From: Bactericera cockerelli
Taxonomy: Eukaryota > Arthropoda > Insecta > Hemiptera > Triozidae
Assembly (NCBI GenBank): GCA_024516035.1
Contig: CM044961.1
Location: forward strand, 30,896,195-30,960,194
Reading direction: 5' to 3'
Length of the DNA stretch: 64,000 bases
In this document: piece after piece, positions 11,500 through 24,200 of the stretch
Position numbering within the stretch: the first letter of the stretch is position 1
Layout: each line of letters begins with the position of its first letter
Made by a program: the position numbers and the translations under genes
The notes under the pieces: generated by a model
The model's database searches: none
Told to the model about the DNA's origin: nothing
What the model saw: only the letters and a program-made list of their open reading frames with translations

Positions 11500-11630
11500 G
11501 TATTTCCAGCCCTACCTAGGCTGGGTGAGGTTCATGTGGGTAGCGCTGGTACGATTCCCAGCGAATGGAGGCTAAAACCCCTGTGCTAATCCAGGACGTT
11601 AAAACGAATAGGGTCATTTTCATTTATCTT
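11500..11630 (+). repeat. dispersed repeat H, fragment
   Basis: CCTAGGCTGGGTGAGGTTCA and CGATTCCCAGCGAATGGAGG resemble the block at 58670-58960 and its distorted copy at 14640-14830. Confidence 0.4.
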
Positions 11631-11651
11631 GGGCAATTGGATTTTTTCAAG

Positions 11652-11834
11652 TCATGAACGTTACCTTTTTCCTAAACAATTTTTAGGCTCAGAAGACTAA
11701 GACAAATACCTTTGAGCAAAAGCTTTCATTTAGAATATTTCTAGCAGCTACCTCTTCACACAAAATTATAAAAACTTAACGTACCAGGTAACGTTCATGA
11801 CCACGGGTAACGTTCATGACGGTAACGTTCATGA
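11652..11834. repeat. four copies of GGTAACGTTCATGA, one inverted
   Basis: Inverted copy at 11652-11665 and direct copies at 11787-11800, 11806-11819 and 11821-11834. All are perfect 14-mers centred on the palindrome AACGTT. Confidence 0.8.
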
Positions 11835-12409
11835 GTAACACGCCACTAAAAACAATCTTTCCTCAAAAAAAAATTAAAAAACAATTTTTCTTTTTAAGAA
11901 AAAAAAATTTCCGCAAGGGCTTTTTTTAAATTTAAAAAAAAAAAAAAAAAAAAAAAGGGGTTTTTTTAAAAAAAATTGGGTTTAAAATTTTTTTGGGGTT
12001 GGGTTTTAAACAAAAAATGCCAATTTTTTTGTCTTCTTAGGGAAAATTTAAAAAAACCCTTTTAGAAGATAATCAATTTTAAAATTTTTTAAAAAAAAAA
12101 ACCTAAATTTAATCCTATTTTAAAACAAAAAAATTTTTTTTTTTTAAAAATTGGTTTTTTTTTGGAAAATTAAATGGGAAAATAGCAATTTTTTCTTTAA
12201 AGAAAACATTTTTTTAAAAAATTTAAATAAAGGGCCCAAAAAATTTTTTAATCAAAATTTATTTACCAAAAATTAATTTTTTCCCAAATTTTTTTGAGTT
12301 CCCCAAAAATTTTTAAAAAGTTTTTAAATTATTTGTTTTTAAAAAAAGTTTTATTGAAAAAAAATAAAGGGGTCATAAAAAAACCATTTTTTTACATTTT
12401 TAAAGGGGG

Positions 12410-12548
12410 AGGTTTTGGGGCCCCCTTGATTCCCCAAGGAAAAAAGGGAAAAAAGGGGAAACCAATAAAAATCGTTGGCGTTGGGAAAGGGCACCCAAGC
12501 CGTAAAAATGTCCCAAAACCCAAACCCAACCTAAACCATGGGGGTTGA
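12410..12548 (+). repeat. distorted dispersed repeat (GGGCACCCAAGCCGTAAAAA)
   Basis: The phrase GGGCACCCAAGCCGTAAAAA followed by CCCAACCTAAACCATG matches 21360-21440 (GGGCATCCAGCCGTAAAAA...CTTAAACCATC). GGCATCC-type phrases occur at the 3' end of some insect LINEs, but the class is not established here. Confidence 0.4.
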
Positions 12549-13924
12549 ACAATTTTAAAACCCTGCTTAAAGGTGGGAAAAAGACAGATTTAAAAAAGAA
12601 AAAAAATATAAATATTTTGTGCCCGAACAATTTCGCAAAGTTTTTTTTTTGGAAATTTTGAATACACAAAGTTTTTGAAAGCTTGAGTAATAATGGGTTT
12701 TGCTTTTGGGATTCTATTTTTCGTGTTTTTTTCCCTTTTTTTTTAAAAGTACGTTGCTACAGACAAACATTTTATTATTGGAGCTCGCTTTTGGTGGGAA
12801 AAAGAAATAATGTTTTTTTTAACCCAAAGGGCCCCCTTTCCCAAGGGGAAATTAAGAACCCCCAAATTACATAAAAAAAAATTTAGGAAACCCAAAAAGA
12901 GTGAGTTTTTAATCATGTTTCAAAATTTTGGACCCCAGTGAAATTAAATTTTTGAAATCGTTTTCTTGTAAATAAGATTTTATTTCCCCGAGAATTTTCT
13001 AATATTAAAATGGGAAAAGAAAGGGTTTTTCTTTTTTTGTATTTTTTTTAATTTGGATTTTAACGCCCGCTTTAAACTGCAGGGTCATATACCGGGGGGT
13101 TTTCCCCCTTCCTTTTGAAAATTTATTTATTTGTATAAAAAAATTATGCTTTCCCCAAATATATCAAATTTTTTAAAATTTTGACACTTAAATCTTTATT
13201 TTTTTAACAAAAAAAAAAGGGAAAGGGAAGGGAAAATTCAAATGATGCAGAGTTAGCAAGAATCCATTTCAGGAAACTAAAAAACCCTGTTCCCCAAAAT
13301 TAAATTCCCCCAAACCTGGGAGGGAACCGGAACCCCGGCATCAAAAATTTTCTCCCTCCTGGACTTGTTTAAAACCCCGGTAATCCTAAAAAAATTTTCC
13401 AGTCAACATTTTTAAATTTTTAAACCCCAAAAACTTCGTCTTCCAAAGTGTTTTTTCCTTCCCGGGTGGCGTGGGTGTTCCCTTTATTTTAGGGGGGCCC
13501 GATAAAATCGTATTTTTTTGCAGGGGTTTTTAAAAAATTTTTGGGGGGGGGGGGGGGGGGTTTTTTCTACGCCCCCCCTGGCCATTTTACGTCCCCTGTG
13601 CCCATGTTGCGTGAATGATTGAATATTAAAAAGTTATAAGAAATGCCATCGACCCGTGCCTTTGACAAACAGAAATGACTGGAAACATGCAAAAAAATGT
13701 TCAAAAATAAAACATTTCAAATTTTTTCCGTAAAAAAAATTGAAATAGTTTTGCCCTTATAGGTAGGTATATAATTATGTTTTTTTTTTTTTTTTTTTTT
13801 TTTTTTAGGGTTTAAAAACTCTGCTGGAGCAGGTCGTTCGCGCCCCCTTTTTTTAGTTACCGTGTGAGAATTTAAAATTTTTTACAAATTTTTTTACCAT
13901 TGGTAAAATATTTCTTTGGGGTGC

Positions 13925-14143
13925 ATTTGTTAGTGCATTGGTTTTGCACCAAAGTGCATTCTTGGTCAATGTTTAAAGGGCGCTATTCTGGTAACCCCGG
14001 GAAGCGGGGGTCCGGGGTTTTGGGAATCTTTTTTTTAATTTGAGTTTGTGCCCTGAGGGGACTTAGGGTTGGGTTGGTAAAAAATGTTTTAAAGGTTAAA
14101 ACCTCGCCTGGTGGTTCCCCTTAAAAACAAAAAAAGTTTTTTA
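13925..14143 (+). mobile_element. tRNA-SINE family C, base-call-distorted
   Basis: GGCGCTATTCTGGTAA, GTCCGGGGTTTTGGGAATC (box B region), GAGTTTGTGCCC and AACCTCGCCTGGTGGTTCC follow the order of the clean copy at 6938-7155. Confidence 0.65.
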
Positions 14144-14214
14144 TTATATCTGTCAAACGAGTTCCCAAAAAGTGCCTCTAATAATTTTAAAAGCCTTTTA
14201 GGTATGAGGGGAAA

Positions 14215-14350
14215 AGGGAAAAGGGGGGGGTGGAGAGGGGGGGAGAAAAAAAAGAGAGAGGGGAAAAAGGGAAAGGGGAGAGAGAGATAATAGAGAGAGA
14301 AAGAGTGATGGGTGTGTGTGTATGTATGTGAGGGGTGTGTGGGGTGGGGG
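14215..14350. repeat. purine tract and (GT)n
   Basis: A G/A-only stretch changes to (TG)n with TATG units, within the low-quality block. Confidence 0.7.
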
Positions 14351-14639
14351 GGGGATCCGGAAGAAAAGAGACATTTTTTTGGCACGTACCCCAAACCCAT
14401 TGGCAACATTCTTTCTATTTCCAAAACCATAGGGTAAATAATGAACTATCCTACCCAAATCTATTTGAAAATTTTTTTTTGGGAGAGAGGATAGAGAGAT
14501 AATAACTCCCTTTCCTCCCCCCTCTCTTCGCTCTCCCCCTCTTTTTTTTTAATCTTTTTTATTTTTTTAAAATTTAATCTTAACAGTTTAAAAATGTCTT
14601 CAAAACTTCCTAAACTATTGTTACCCAGGGCTTGGGAGG

Positions 14640-14830
14640 GCACTTCGAACGCACCAGTTCTCTTTCCCTCATTTAAGTTAAGCAACCCCGGCGAGGTATA
14701 AAATTTGGGTGACCATTCAAATTCGAACCCTCGAAAATGCTGGCAACCCCCGGCCCCACTGGGGGTGGGGGGGTTTATGTATTTAGCGGGTTTTGGGGAT
14801 TTTTCCCAGCGAATAGAAGGTCTGAGAGGG
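14640..14830. repeat. dispersed repeat H, distorted copy
   Basis: AAATTCGAACCCTCGAAAAT and TTTTTCCCAGCGAATAGAAG match repeat H at 7195 (inverted) and 11550, so two fragments of opposite orientation may be joined. Confidence 0.35.
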
Positions 14831-15769
14831 GGGAGGGAAAAAAAAATGAGAGAGAGGGGGAAGAGAGAGAGAAAGGTTTGAAAACTACCCGTGAGGGGAA
14901 ACCTTTGCAGTTGAAAGCAATGTAGCCCTTTAAATTTTTTTTTTAAAAAAAAGTGATGTTTGTACCTACTGTGCCATCCACCTTTCGTTTTTTTTCTTAC
15001 CTATTTTTCTTTATATCCCATTTTTCTTTTTATTTTTCCATCCATGAATTCTAAAACAAAATTTGTCAATTTTTATGCGTTCTACTATCCCTTTTAAACC
15101 CCTTTGTGGGAATTTAAAATGAAATTGTTGATTGGGGAACCCAGAAAAGGCCCCTGATTTTTTAAAAACAAAAAAGGGAATTGGGGAATGATGAAGGGGA
15201 AAGGGGAAAAATTTTAGGAAAAAGGGAGGAAGGAGAGAGAAAGGAGGAAAGATAAAAATTAATAGATGGAGGGGGGGGAAAAAAGAAAAAACGGGAGGGG
15301 ATTTGGAAGATTACTTTAATTTTAACAGGGTCTCTCTCTAAAAAAAGTCTCCCCCCGGGCCCGGGTTTTTCTCGAAAAGACTCTAAAATAAAAAAAAAAA
15401 AAACCAAAAATTTGTATTCCTTTAAAAATTATTGGGTTTTTTAATTTTCGAAAAAAAAAAAATTGCTACAGGGCCCGCTTAAAAACTGGGCAATCTGGGA
15501 ATGGAAATTTTTAATTTTAGATGGAAGAAGGGTACTCGGGGGCATAATGTTTAAAGGTCTTATCGAAAAAAGTTCATTCCAAATTTCATTGAACAAAGAT
15601 TTCCGTTCGCGGTTTAAGGGGGTGGGGACTTTCCTGGTAATTTTCATGTATTTTTACCTATCCCCTCGTTAACCGAAATTTTCCCAGAAGAATGAAATTT
15701 GTTGTTTAATTACTCCTTATGGCAAGCCTTTTCGAACAAGTTATAACTTTTTTGTCCCCTTTTTCCCCT

Positions 15770-16533
15770 TTCTTTCTTTTTTTCTTTCTTCGCATTTTTT
15801 TACATTTTTCTTTTTTTTTCCTTCTCTCTTCTCTCTCCTCGCTCTTTTCTACTAGCCTTAACCATTTCTCTCTTTTCTTTTTTTTTTTTTTCTCCTTCCC
15901 CCTTTTCTCTTTTCCCGCTCCCCGCTTTATTAGCCTCACAAATTCTTTCTCTTCCCCTTCTCTCTTTCAAATTAGCCTTACCTTTATTTCTCTCTCTTTT
16001 TCTCACACAAACAATTTCATTCTTTCTCACTTGCATTTCCCCTCTAGCGAAAGGCTTAGGTTTTTTTCCCTTTCCCCTCTCCTCTGTCCAGTTTTTTTTT
16101 TTCCCCATTTTTTTTATCCTTCTTTTTTCATTAAGCTTTTTATCCCCTTCCCGTTTTTTTATCTTTTCCAAACCCTTTTTTTTTCCTTTTTAACCCTTTT
16201 TTTTATTTTCCCCTTTTTTCCCTTCTTTTTTCTTTTTTTCCTCCCCCCTTTTTTTATTAGCCTTACTATTTTTTCCTTTTTTCCTCCTTATCTTCTCTCT
16301 CTTATTAGCCTTACCTTTGTTTCTCCCCTTTTTTCCACCCCACAAACAATTTCATTTTTTCCCTTCATTTGGGCCACTTCCCTCTACGAAAGGCTTAGGT
16401 TTTTTTCTTTCCCTCCCCTCTGTTTTTTTTTCCATCTCATCTTTTATCCTTCCTTTCTCATTTTTTTTTATCCCCTTTTTCGTAAAATTTTTTTCTACCC
16501 TTTTTCCTTTCTGTTTTTCTTTCCTTTTTTCTT

Positions 16534-16572
<39 letters not shown>

Positions 16573-16620
16573 ACCTCCCCAAATCCTCCCTCTATTCTCC
16601 CCTCTTTTTACTTAAGCCCG
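15770..16620. repeat. 850-bp pyrimidine tract
   Basis: Almost exclusively T and C on the plus strand. The phrases ATTAGCCTTACCTTTRTTTC and GCGAAAGGCTTAGGTTTTTT/ACGAAAGGCTTAGG recur about 340 bp apart, so a longer unit is repeated. The 298-residue frame across it is compositional. Confidence 0.75.
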
Positions 16621-16744
16621 TTGTCTGGGCTGCGTTTGGTTCCAGGGGATATACAAATGAAAAACAACATAAAAAAATTTTTTATACAGGGGGGACAAGT
16701 CGCCGTTTTTTCCTTTTTACCAAGTGGGGTGTTTTAAGGGTTTG

Positions 16745-16935
16745 GGGGGGAAGAGTTTTCCATGGGCAAAAAACCCCGCCCTTTAGTTGGGACATTTTTG
16801 TTTTTTTAATTTTTTCTTTTTTTTTTTTCATTTTTTTTGTATAAAAGGGTTTCCCAAATTTTTTTTAATTGTTAAAAAAAATTATTTTATTGTACAAAAT
16901 TTATGTCTGTTTTATCTAATAAAGGGGTTTTAATT
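16745..16935 (+). mobile_element. LINE-like 3' tail (R1), distorted
   Basis: GGCAAAAAACCCCGCCCTTT then AGTTGGGACAT, and TTTTATCTAATAAAGG near the end. The match to the clean copy at 36830-36985 holds once homopolymers are compressed. Confidence 0.6.
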
Positions 16936-19245
16936 AAAAATTAAAAGTCCCGAATTATAAAAGAGGATCGGGAAAAATTTAAAATCAAAAAGGGGATCTA
17001 CCAAATTTCTTTTCCCGGGGCCCTTTGGGAATACGCCCCCAGTAAAAAAATTTTAATTTCTTTAAAAGCGAATTTTAATTTTTATCTTTTTTGTGTTAAT
17101 TACTTCTTGTTTATCACAACTTTTAAAACCTCCTTTGCAAAATTTCCACGCGGGAAAACCCGGGACTTGAAACCCCCAAACTGGCCCTTACCCAAAAGCT
17201 CTACTGTCCCCAAAAACTTTCTCTTTTTTTCCTTTTTTTAAAGGCCCCCCCCGGTTATTTTTACCCCTTTTTACGGGGGTTAAAAAGGGTGCTAGGATTT
17301 TGTTTTTGAAAGAAAAACCTTTTGGTGGTTCAGTGGTTAAAAATATGGGGTTTGCTCCCCCGGGAGAATTGTTTTTAAAACTATTTTTTTGTAAAAAAAA
17401 ACTTGTTTTAAATTTTTTAATAAAACAAAAAAAAACGTTTTTTTACCCCAAAAACAACTAAAACTTTTATACAAAAAAAAGAATATAAAACAAAATCTGG
17501 CCTGAAAATTTAAAAAAAAAAAAAAAATGGGGATCAATTGAAAGAAAAAAAACTTTTTTAAAAAATTCTTTTAGCGTAAGATGTTATGAAAAAGAAAATT
17601 GACAAAATTTCAGGATTGCAAAAAAAAGAAAAAAATTAAAAGAGAGAGAAAAAAAAAAGGAACTTTGGGGTACCTTAAAATTTATTAAAAGGAGCAATGC
17701 AAATTAAATCTCAAATTTTTGTTGCCCCCTTTCAAATTTTTCCAGAACCCACTGATGAATTTTTGCTGTTCGGTTTCAAACAGAAATTAGAAAAAAATTT
17801 TCATAAAAAATTTTCCCAAATTTGATCTCAATAATTTCACTCAGATTCAAAAAGGGGCAAAGGTTTTCAAGTGAAAAAAAAATATAATATTTAAATCACG
17901 AAGAATTTTTAAATTTCCTTTTTTTTAAAAATTAAAAATTTTTTCCCCCGACTTTGAAATTTTAAAAATTTCAATGGGGACAAACACTTTTTCCCAAAAT
18001 GGGGATCTAATAAAATTAAAACCGATTTGCCTGTTTTTGTCCCCGACCCCCCATTTTGTTTGTAAAGATTGCCCCTCCTAAATTTAAATTTTTTTTCAAA
18101 TGTTTATGTTAATTTTTTTAGCCATAATTGGGGTTTTTAAACCCTACAGGACTTTGGCTTTCCATCTCCATTTTTTTTGTTTTTTTTTTTATTTTTCATC
18201 TTTTTCCCACCTTTTATTCTCTCTCTCCTTTTCTCTCTTTTTCCTCTCTCTTTCTTTTCTCTATTCCTCTCTTTTTCTCTTTCTCTCTTCCCCTCTTTCT
18301 TTCTTTCCTCTTCCCCCTATCTTAAATATGGCGGCGGACTTTTTAAACCGGGGGCGGTGGGGTGGTTGAAGGGGTTTAGTTTGTGATATCACAAAAAGGA
18401 TTAACACAAATTTGATAATTTTTACTAATAATTTTTTTTCAGAGGTACCCTTAGTTTTTTGGGACCAAAAAAAACAAAAATAACAAGTATTAAAACAAAT
18501 TTGAGTTGGGGGAAAAATTTGGGAAAAAAGTTCGTTGATAAAATTTTTTCCAGGATCCTTTTTTTTCCAGTCTCGCTATTCGAAAGCTGCTCTTTTGTTC
18601 GTATATTTCGTGAGCACACGGGAGCCCAAATACGCTGCGACGGCTTTAAAAATGAAAAATTCATGTTTTAAACAAAAGGGACAGGGGGGCACGGGGGGGT
18701 GCCCTTCACTTCGAGCTTAAAAAAAAAAAAAAAAATTTTTTTGGCCCCCTTTTTTTTTTTTTTTTTTTAAATTTTTCTAACTTTTTTTATTTTTTTTTTT
18801 GGGCAAAATAAAATTTTTTCCCTTTTTGGGGGGAGGGGGGGAAAAAGAAAGAGAATCTCCTTTTTTAAAAAAAGGGTTTTTTTTTTAATTTTTTCAAACA
18901 AAATTTTTTTGAACTCTCAAAATTTTTTCCCAAACTCGATTATCAGAAAGATAGCAGTGAATTTTTTTGAAAGAAAAGTTATAAAAATTTGTGTTTATCG
19001 AAAATGGTGATTTTAATTTAAAAATTTAAAACTACCTAATAAAATGTTTTCTTAAATCCCTTTTTCCCTTCCGGAAGGACGGTCCCGGGGAAAATTTTTT
19101 TTTTTTATTTTTAAAAAAATAAAACATGAATTTTTAAAAACCAAAAAAAAATTTTGTTTTTAAGGGGTAACCCCCATTTCCATTTATTAATCGGAAAGTT
19201 AAAAGAAAAAAATAAAACTTTTTTTAGTTGGTTTTTAAAACTTTT

Positions 19246-19388
<143 letters not shown>

Positions 19389-20711
19389 TTGTGTTCTGTT
19401 AAAAAAAAAGGGCAAGAAAATAAAAATATAAATTTTTTTTAAATTTTTAATTTTGCTCTTTTTTTCTTTTTTTTTACCCCCCCTCTTTCCTTCTAATTTT
19501 TTTTTTACTTTTTTTTTCTTTCTCTTTTTTTCTTTCCCCTCTTTTCCCCCCTCTTTTCTCCCCTTTTTTCCTTATATCCCCTTTTTTATTTTTATTTTAA
19601 AGGGTATGAATAAGAGTTTTCAAGGTTATGTATTTTTTCTCGTTTTAAAAAAAAAAGAAATTTCCCGAAAACGGTTAGTACATTTGCCCAATTTTTAAAA
19701 TTTTCTTGTTTTTTTTTAGCAGTACCTGGATAAATTGAATTTCCACTTTTTTTTTGTAAAATTCAGAAAAAATAAAAGAAATCAAAAAAAAAAAGTACTT
19801 AATTTTTTTTTTTTTTATAAGGAAAGTAAAAATATATAGGGGAAGTGATACATTACTCGAAATCATCTTGCTAAAATCCCCATTGGTACGGAAAACCCCC
19901 GACCTCCAGGTTACGGGGGCAATGCTTCAAGAAAAAAGTGGCTAAAATCGCCCTTTTTTTAAAATTCAAAATTTTTAGTGAAAAAAAACAAAAGGGTGCA
20001 TAGGCCCCGTAAACATTTAAAAAAAAATTTACCGGATATGTAGAATTGTAAAAATTGTTTTTTTGGTTTTAAGACAAAAACCCCTCCTTCCCCAATTTTT
20101 TTGGGGGGGTAGGAAATTTTAAAAAACCCCTTAAAAAATTTCCCTTTTTTTTAAAAATTAATTTTTTTAAACCCCCGGGAAATAAAGCCCCCTGTCTTAA
20201 ATTTTTTACCGTACTTAAAAATTTTATTTTTTTCCTTTAGGGGGGGGAAAAAAGGAAACCCCCCCAAAAAACCTTTTAAGTAAAGGAAGGGAAAAAAACG
20301 CCCCGGTTGGGAAAAGGAAAAAACCCAAAAACAAAATCTTTTAATGGTAAGGTAATAATTGCCAAAAAAAACCAAAAAAATTTTTGGGATATGTGTAAAT
20401 TGGGTGGAAAAAAAACTTAACAAAAACCCCCCCATGGGTTTTTTTGGGAAAAAACCGAAAAATCCTTTTCAAATAGGGTTTTTGTTGGAAAAAAAAAAAA
20501 ACCCCCCCCCTTCCCGGACCAAAATAAATTTAAAGGCCCCAGAAGACCAAAAAATTTTTACCTTCTTAAAAATAAAGAAAAAAGGGCCTTGTGTCTTAAT
20601 GGAAAAGAAGGAAAAGATAACGAGAAAAAATACTTTTTTCATAAAATAGGTAAGTAGATGGAAAAAAAAACAAAGAGACAAAAAACTTTTACAAAAGATA
20701 AAACTACCCAC

Positions 20712-20850
20712 CTCGTAGCTTGATCGTAAGGCGGCACCTCGTAACCTGGAGGTCGGTGGTTCTTTTGTCCCGGGTTTTTGCGAGATTTAAAAATGAGTTT
20801 GGGGTAGTGTTACAACCCAAAAAAGATAACTTACTTAACATTTGATGTAA
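20712..20850 (+). mobile_element. tRNA-SINE family A, distorted
   Basis: CTCGTAGCTTGATCGTAAGG, then GTAACCTGGAGGTCGGTGGT and GAGTTTGGGGTAGTG, matching 49862-49992 apart from stretched runs. Confidence 0.65.
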
Positions 20851-21041
20851 AAATTGATAACCAAAACCCCAAAACATAAGTTGGAAAAAAGTTGACCCCG
20901 CTTTTAAACCGGGATAAGACAGGTAAGAGAAGAAAAGGAAGAAGGGAAAGGGAAATGATGGAAAAAAAATTTTGTTTGGGGCAAAGTGTAGAATGGAAAA
21001 AAAATTTAAAAAAATCAAAAGAATAACAAAAAAAAAATAAA

Positions 21042-21256
21042 AAATATCCCTTTTTATACTGGGCCCCAAAAGGACTATTAAGTCCCCTTATTCCAGCAGT
21101 TTAAGCCCTAGGAATATTATTAGTGGTAAAAAATCCCCAAAAAAGGGAGGATTTCCCTTGGGCATTTTCCCGGCTGGGTTTTGAACCCGCGAACCCCCTG
21201 GATCACTGGATTTTTTAGAGTGCCGTCCCTTTTCCACTGAGCTAACTGGGACAGAC
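21042..21256 (-). mobile_element. tRNA-SINE family B, distorted
   Basis: TTCCAGCAGTTTAAGCCCTA, GGCTGGGTTTTGAACCCGC and CACTGAGCTAACTGGGACAG follow the 7909-8115 copy in order with inflated homopolymers. This is the clearest internal control for sequence quality in the block. Confidence 0.75.
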
Positions 21257-24200
21257 AAAATAGGTAGTTAAAAAAAGATAATTGGGTCTCGCTAGGGGGC
21301 CCCTCAAAATATACGTACTAGCCAAGTCAGGCCCCAAAACACAATTCGATGGCCCCCCTTTGGGAAGGTTGGTTTTTAGGAAGGGCATCCAGCCGTAAAA
21401 AGGGACGGGGAAATAAACAAATTTCCAAACTTAAACCATCAAGAAAAAAAGAAAAATTTTTGAAAAAACGCCGAAACCCCCTATATAGGTTTTAGAAAAG
21501 GGAAACTGACCCGGGCCCCAAAAGGGGGTCCGTTGAAATTCGTTGGGGGAATCCGTGGGGAGGTTTACAGTTCACAGAAATACTTTTAAAAAAATAGAGA
21601 GAGAATAAGAGAACTGTTAGTACAATAACGTGAAAAGTAGGGGGAAAAAGAGGGAGACTGAACGATAGGTAATAAAACCCGGGTGAAATATAATATAAAG
21701 GGGGGAAAAGGTTTGTAAGTAAATAACGACGAAAAATTTACGACAGTCTTTAAAAAAGAAAACCAGGTAGGAAAAAAATAACAATAAAAAGTAAAAAAAA
21801 ACAATATATTTGATTTTAAAAAACGTTTTAAAGGGTTTAAAAAACACACAACATAGAATGGGGAAAGAAAAGAGAGAGGAATGAAAAAATTCATGGTAAT
21901 GGGAAAAAGAATAGAAAGATGAGTAAGTAAATTTTTGGATAAAAATGAAAAGAAAAAGGGAAAAAAAAAATGGAGAAATGTTTATCAAAAAATATTTCTT
22001 TTTAATCACTTTCGTAAAGTTTTTTAACCCACTCAACCCCCGGGGTTTTCTATAAAAACCTTGTTTTTAACTTTGGGGCTTTAAACCCCCCGAACCCCCG
22101 TGTTACAAGGGCGCCCCCTGAAACAAGCTACTCCGTATCAAGCAAGTCAGTAACACCCAAAAGGGGTGAACACACAAAAAGGGAAATTCAAATGACAGGA
22201 AGTAACAACTTTGCATTACTGTAAAAAGGAAATAAACACCAGAGTAAAAAAGAGAAACGTAAAGGAAGAGAAAAAAAGAAAAAACAGGGGAGCACATGAA
22301 AGGGTTCTGGCCAGTTTAAAGAAAAAAGAAAAAAGGGTAGATAGAGTGAAATAAAGGGGTGAAAAATTTTTTGGAATTTTCAAATTTTTGTGTGGAGAGA
22401 GAGGGACCAAAAGGGAAAAAAGCGAGCCCAAAGCGGAAAAGAAAAAGGGAAAAAAAAAAAAAAGGAAAAGTGAAAGAAGAAAAAAAGGGAAAGGGGAGTG
22501 GGAAAGAGTTTAAGAGAAAAAAATGGAGGAAATGAATTGTAATAAGGGAAAAAAGTGAGAGAGACAAAAGAAAAAAGCGAGGGCAATGCGAAAAAGAAAA
22601 AAGGGGAAAAAAAAAAAATATGAAACATGCGAATGGGGGAAAGAGAGAAAAGAGAAGGGGAGAGAGAGGAGCAAAAGAAAAGGGAAAAAGGGAGGGAGGG
22701 GGGGGGGGGAAAAGGGCGGGGAGAAAAGGGAAAGGGAAGGGGTTTGGGGGGGAAAAAAATAATGGATGTAATAAGTTAAAGAGCTACAGAAAGACAGGAA
22801 AGTATAAGTGCTGATTTTTCAGAGAATGGGGGTTGAGGAAATTTTTGGATTATACAAAAGGTGGGAATTAAAATTGGTATAAATTTAAACATTTTAACGG
22901 ACATACCACTGTAAAAGACGATACTAAAAAAATTAATATTGGGGTGTCACATTACTTGATACTTGCAAAAAGTTCGATGATGACGAAAATTAAAAAAAAT
23001 AGTTCTCAATAATAAAAGGATCTTCAGTGGGAAATGGTTTTTCTTTAGGGGTATTTTTGGGGCCAACTTTAGTTTATCATTAGCCAACTCGAAAATGTTT
23101 TTGAGTATGAAAAAATTTGGAAAAAACTTATGACTTTGGGATCTTTTTTATGCGTTGAACAATTGTTGGGGGCTTAATTCCCATAAGGAACAAGGGCCCT
23201 CAAAACCCCAAAAGGGAAAATCATTCCAAAAACCCTATCTGCTCACCCTTTAAAATTTCCACACAAATTAAAAAAAGGGGAAGAAATTTTACCTAAAATT
23301 TTAAAAAACGCCCTCATAACCAAAGGGCCTATAGAGTTTTTTAGAGGAAAGGCATTTTTTAAATATTCCCCCACATTTAAAAACAGTATAAAAATTTAAC
23401 CATCACATTATAGAAGGGATAAAGAAGGGTAATTGAATGGGAAAAAAATAACAAAGGGCATTTAGATAGAAGAAAGGGGGAAAATTTGGGGGGGTAAGGG
23501 TTTAAAAAAATGTGGGGGAGAGAGAATTTTATGGAAAAGGGAAAAAAAATAATAGAGAGATAACAGCAGAAGTAAACCTAAATGGGGGAAAAATATAAAA
23601 AAAGGTACACACAAAATTTTAAAAAAAATTTAAAGAGAAAATTTGCCGAGTTGGAGTAGAGGAAAAAACGCGCGAAAATTAAACAAAAAAAAACAGAAGG
23701 ATATGAAAATTTTGGATAGGAAAGAAAAAAAGAAAAAAAGAGCTTGGAAAAAAAATGAACATAAAAAAAGATAAAATAAATTGGAAAAAGGAAAAGGGGA
23801 ATGGTTTATTTGAGGAAAAAAAAATTATTCAAAAAAAAAGGAAGGGAAAGGGAAAAGTGAAAGGGAAACAGGGAAAGGGGAGATGGGGAAATAAGAAGAG
23901 GGAAAAAAAGGACGGCGAAAAGATAAAAGAAAGAGAAGGGAAAAAAAGGTGGGAAAATGGGGTAATATAAAAATAAACCCTCCGGGAAAAAGAAGAGGGG
24001 AAAAAGGAAAAAGTTTATGGGAAAAAAAAAAGGGGGAAGGGAAAAAAATTTAAAAAGGGAAAAAAGTGGGGAAATTTAAACAAAAAATAAAAGGAAAAAA
24101 AGAAAGGAAAGGGAAAAAAAAGACGGGGGGGTTTTCCCCAAAAGAGGGGAAGAGGAAATAAATGGAAAAGGGGGGGAAAAAAGGACAAAAAAAGGAAACA

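Noticed and set aside
15719..16844. Long plus-strand frames up to 298 codons
   Set aside because: Phe/Ser/Leu/Pro-only translation of a pyrimidine tract in the low-quality block.
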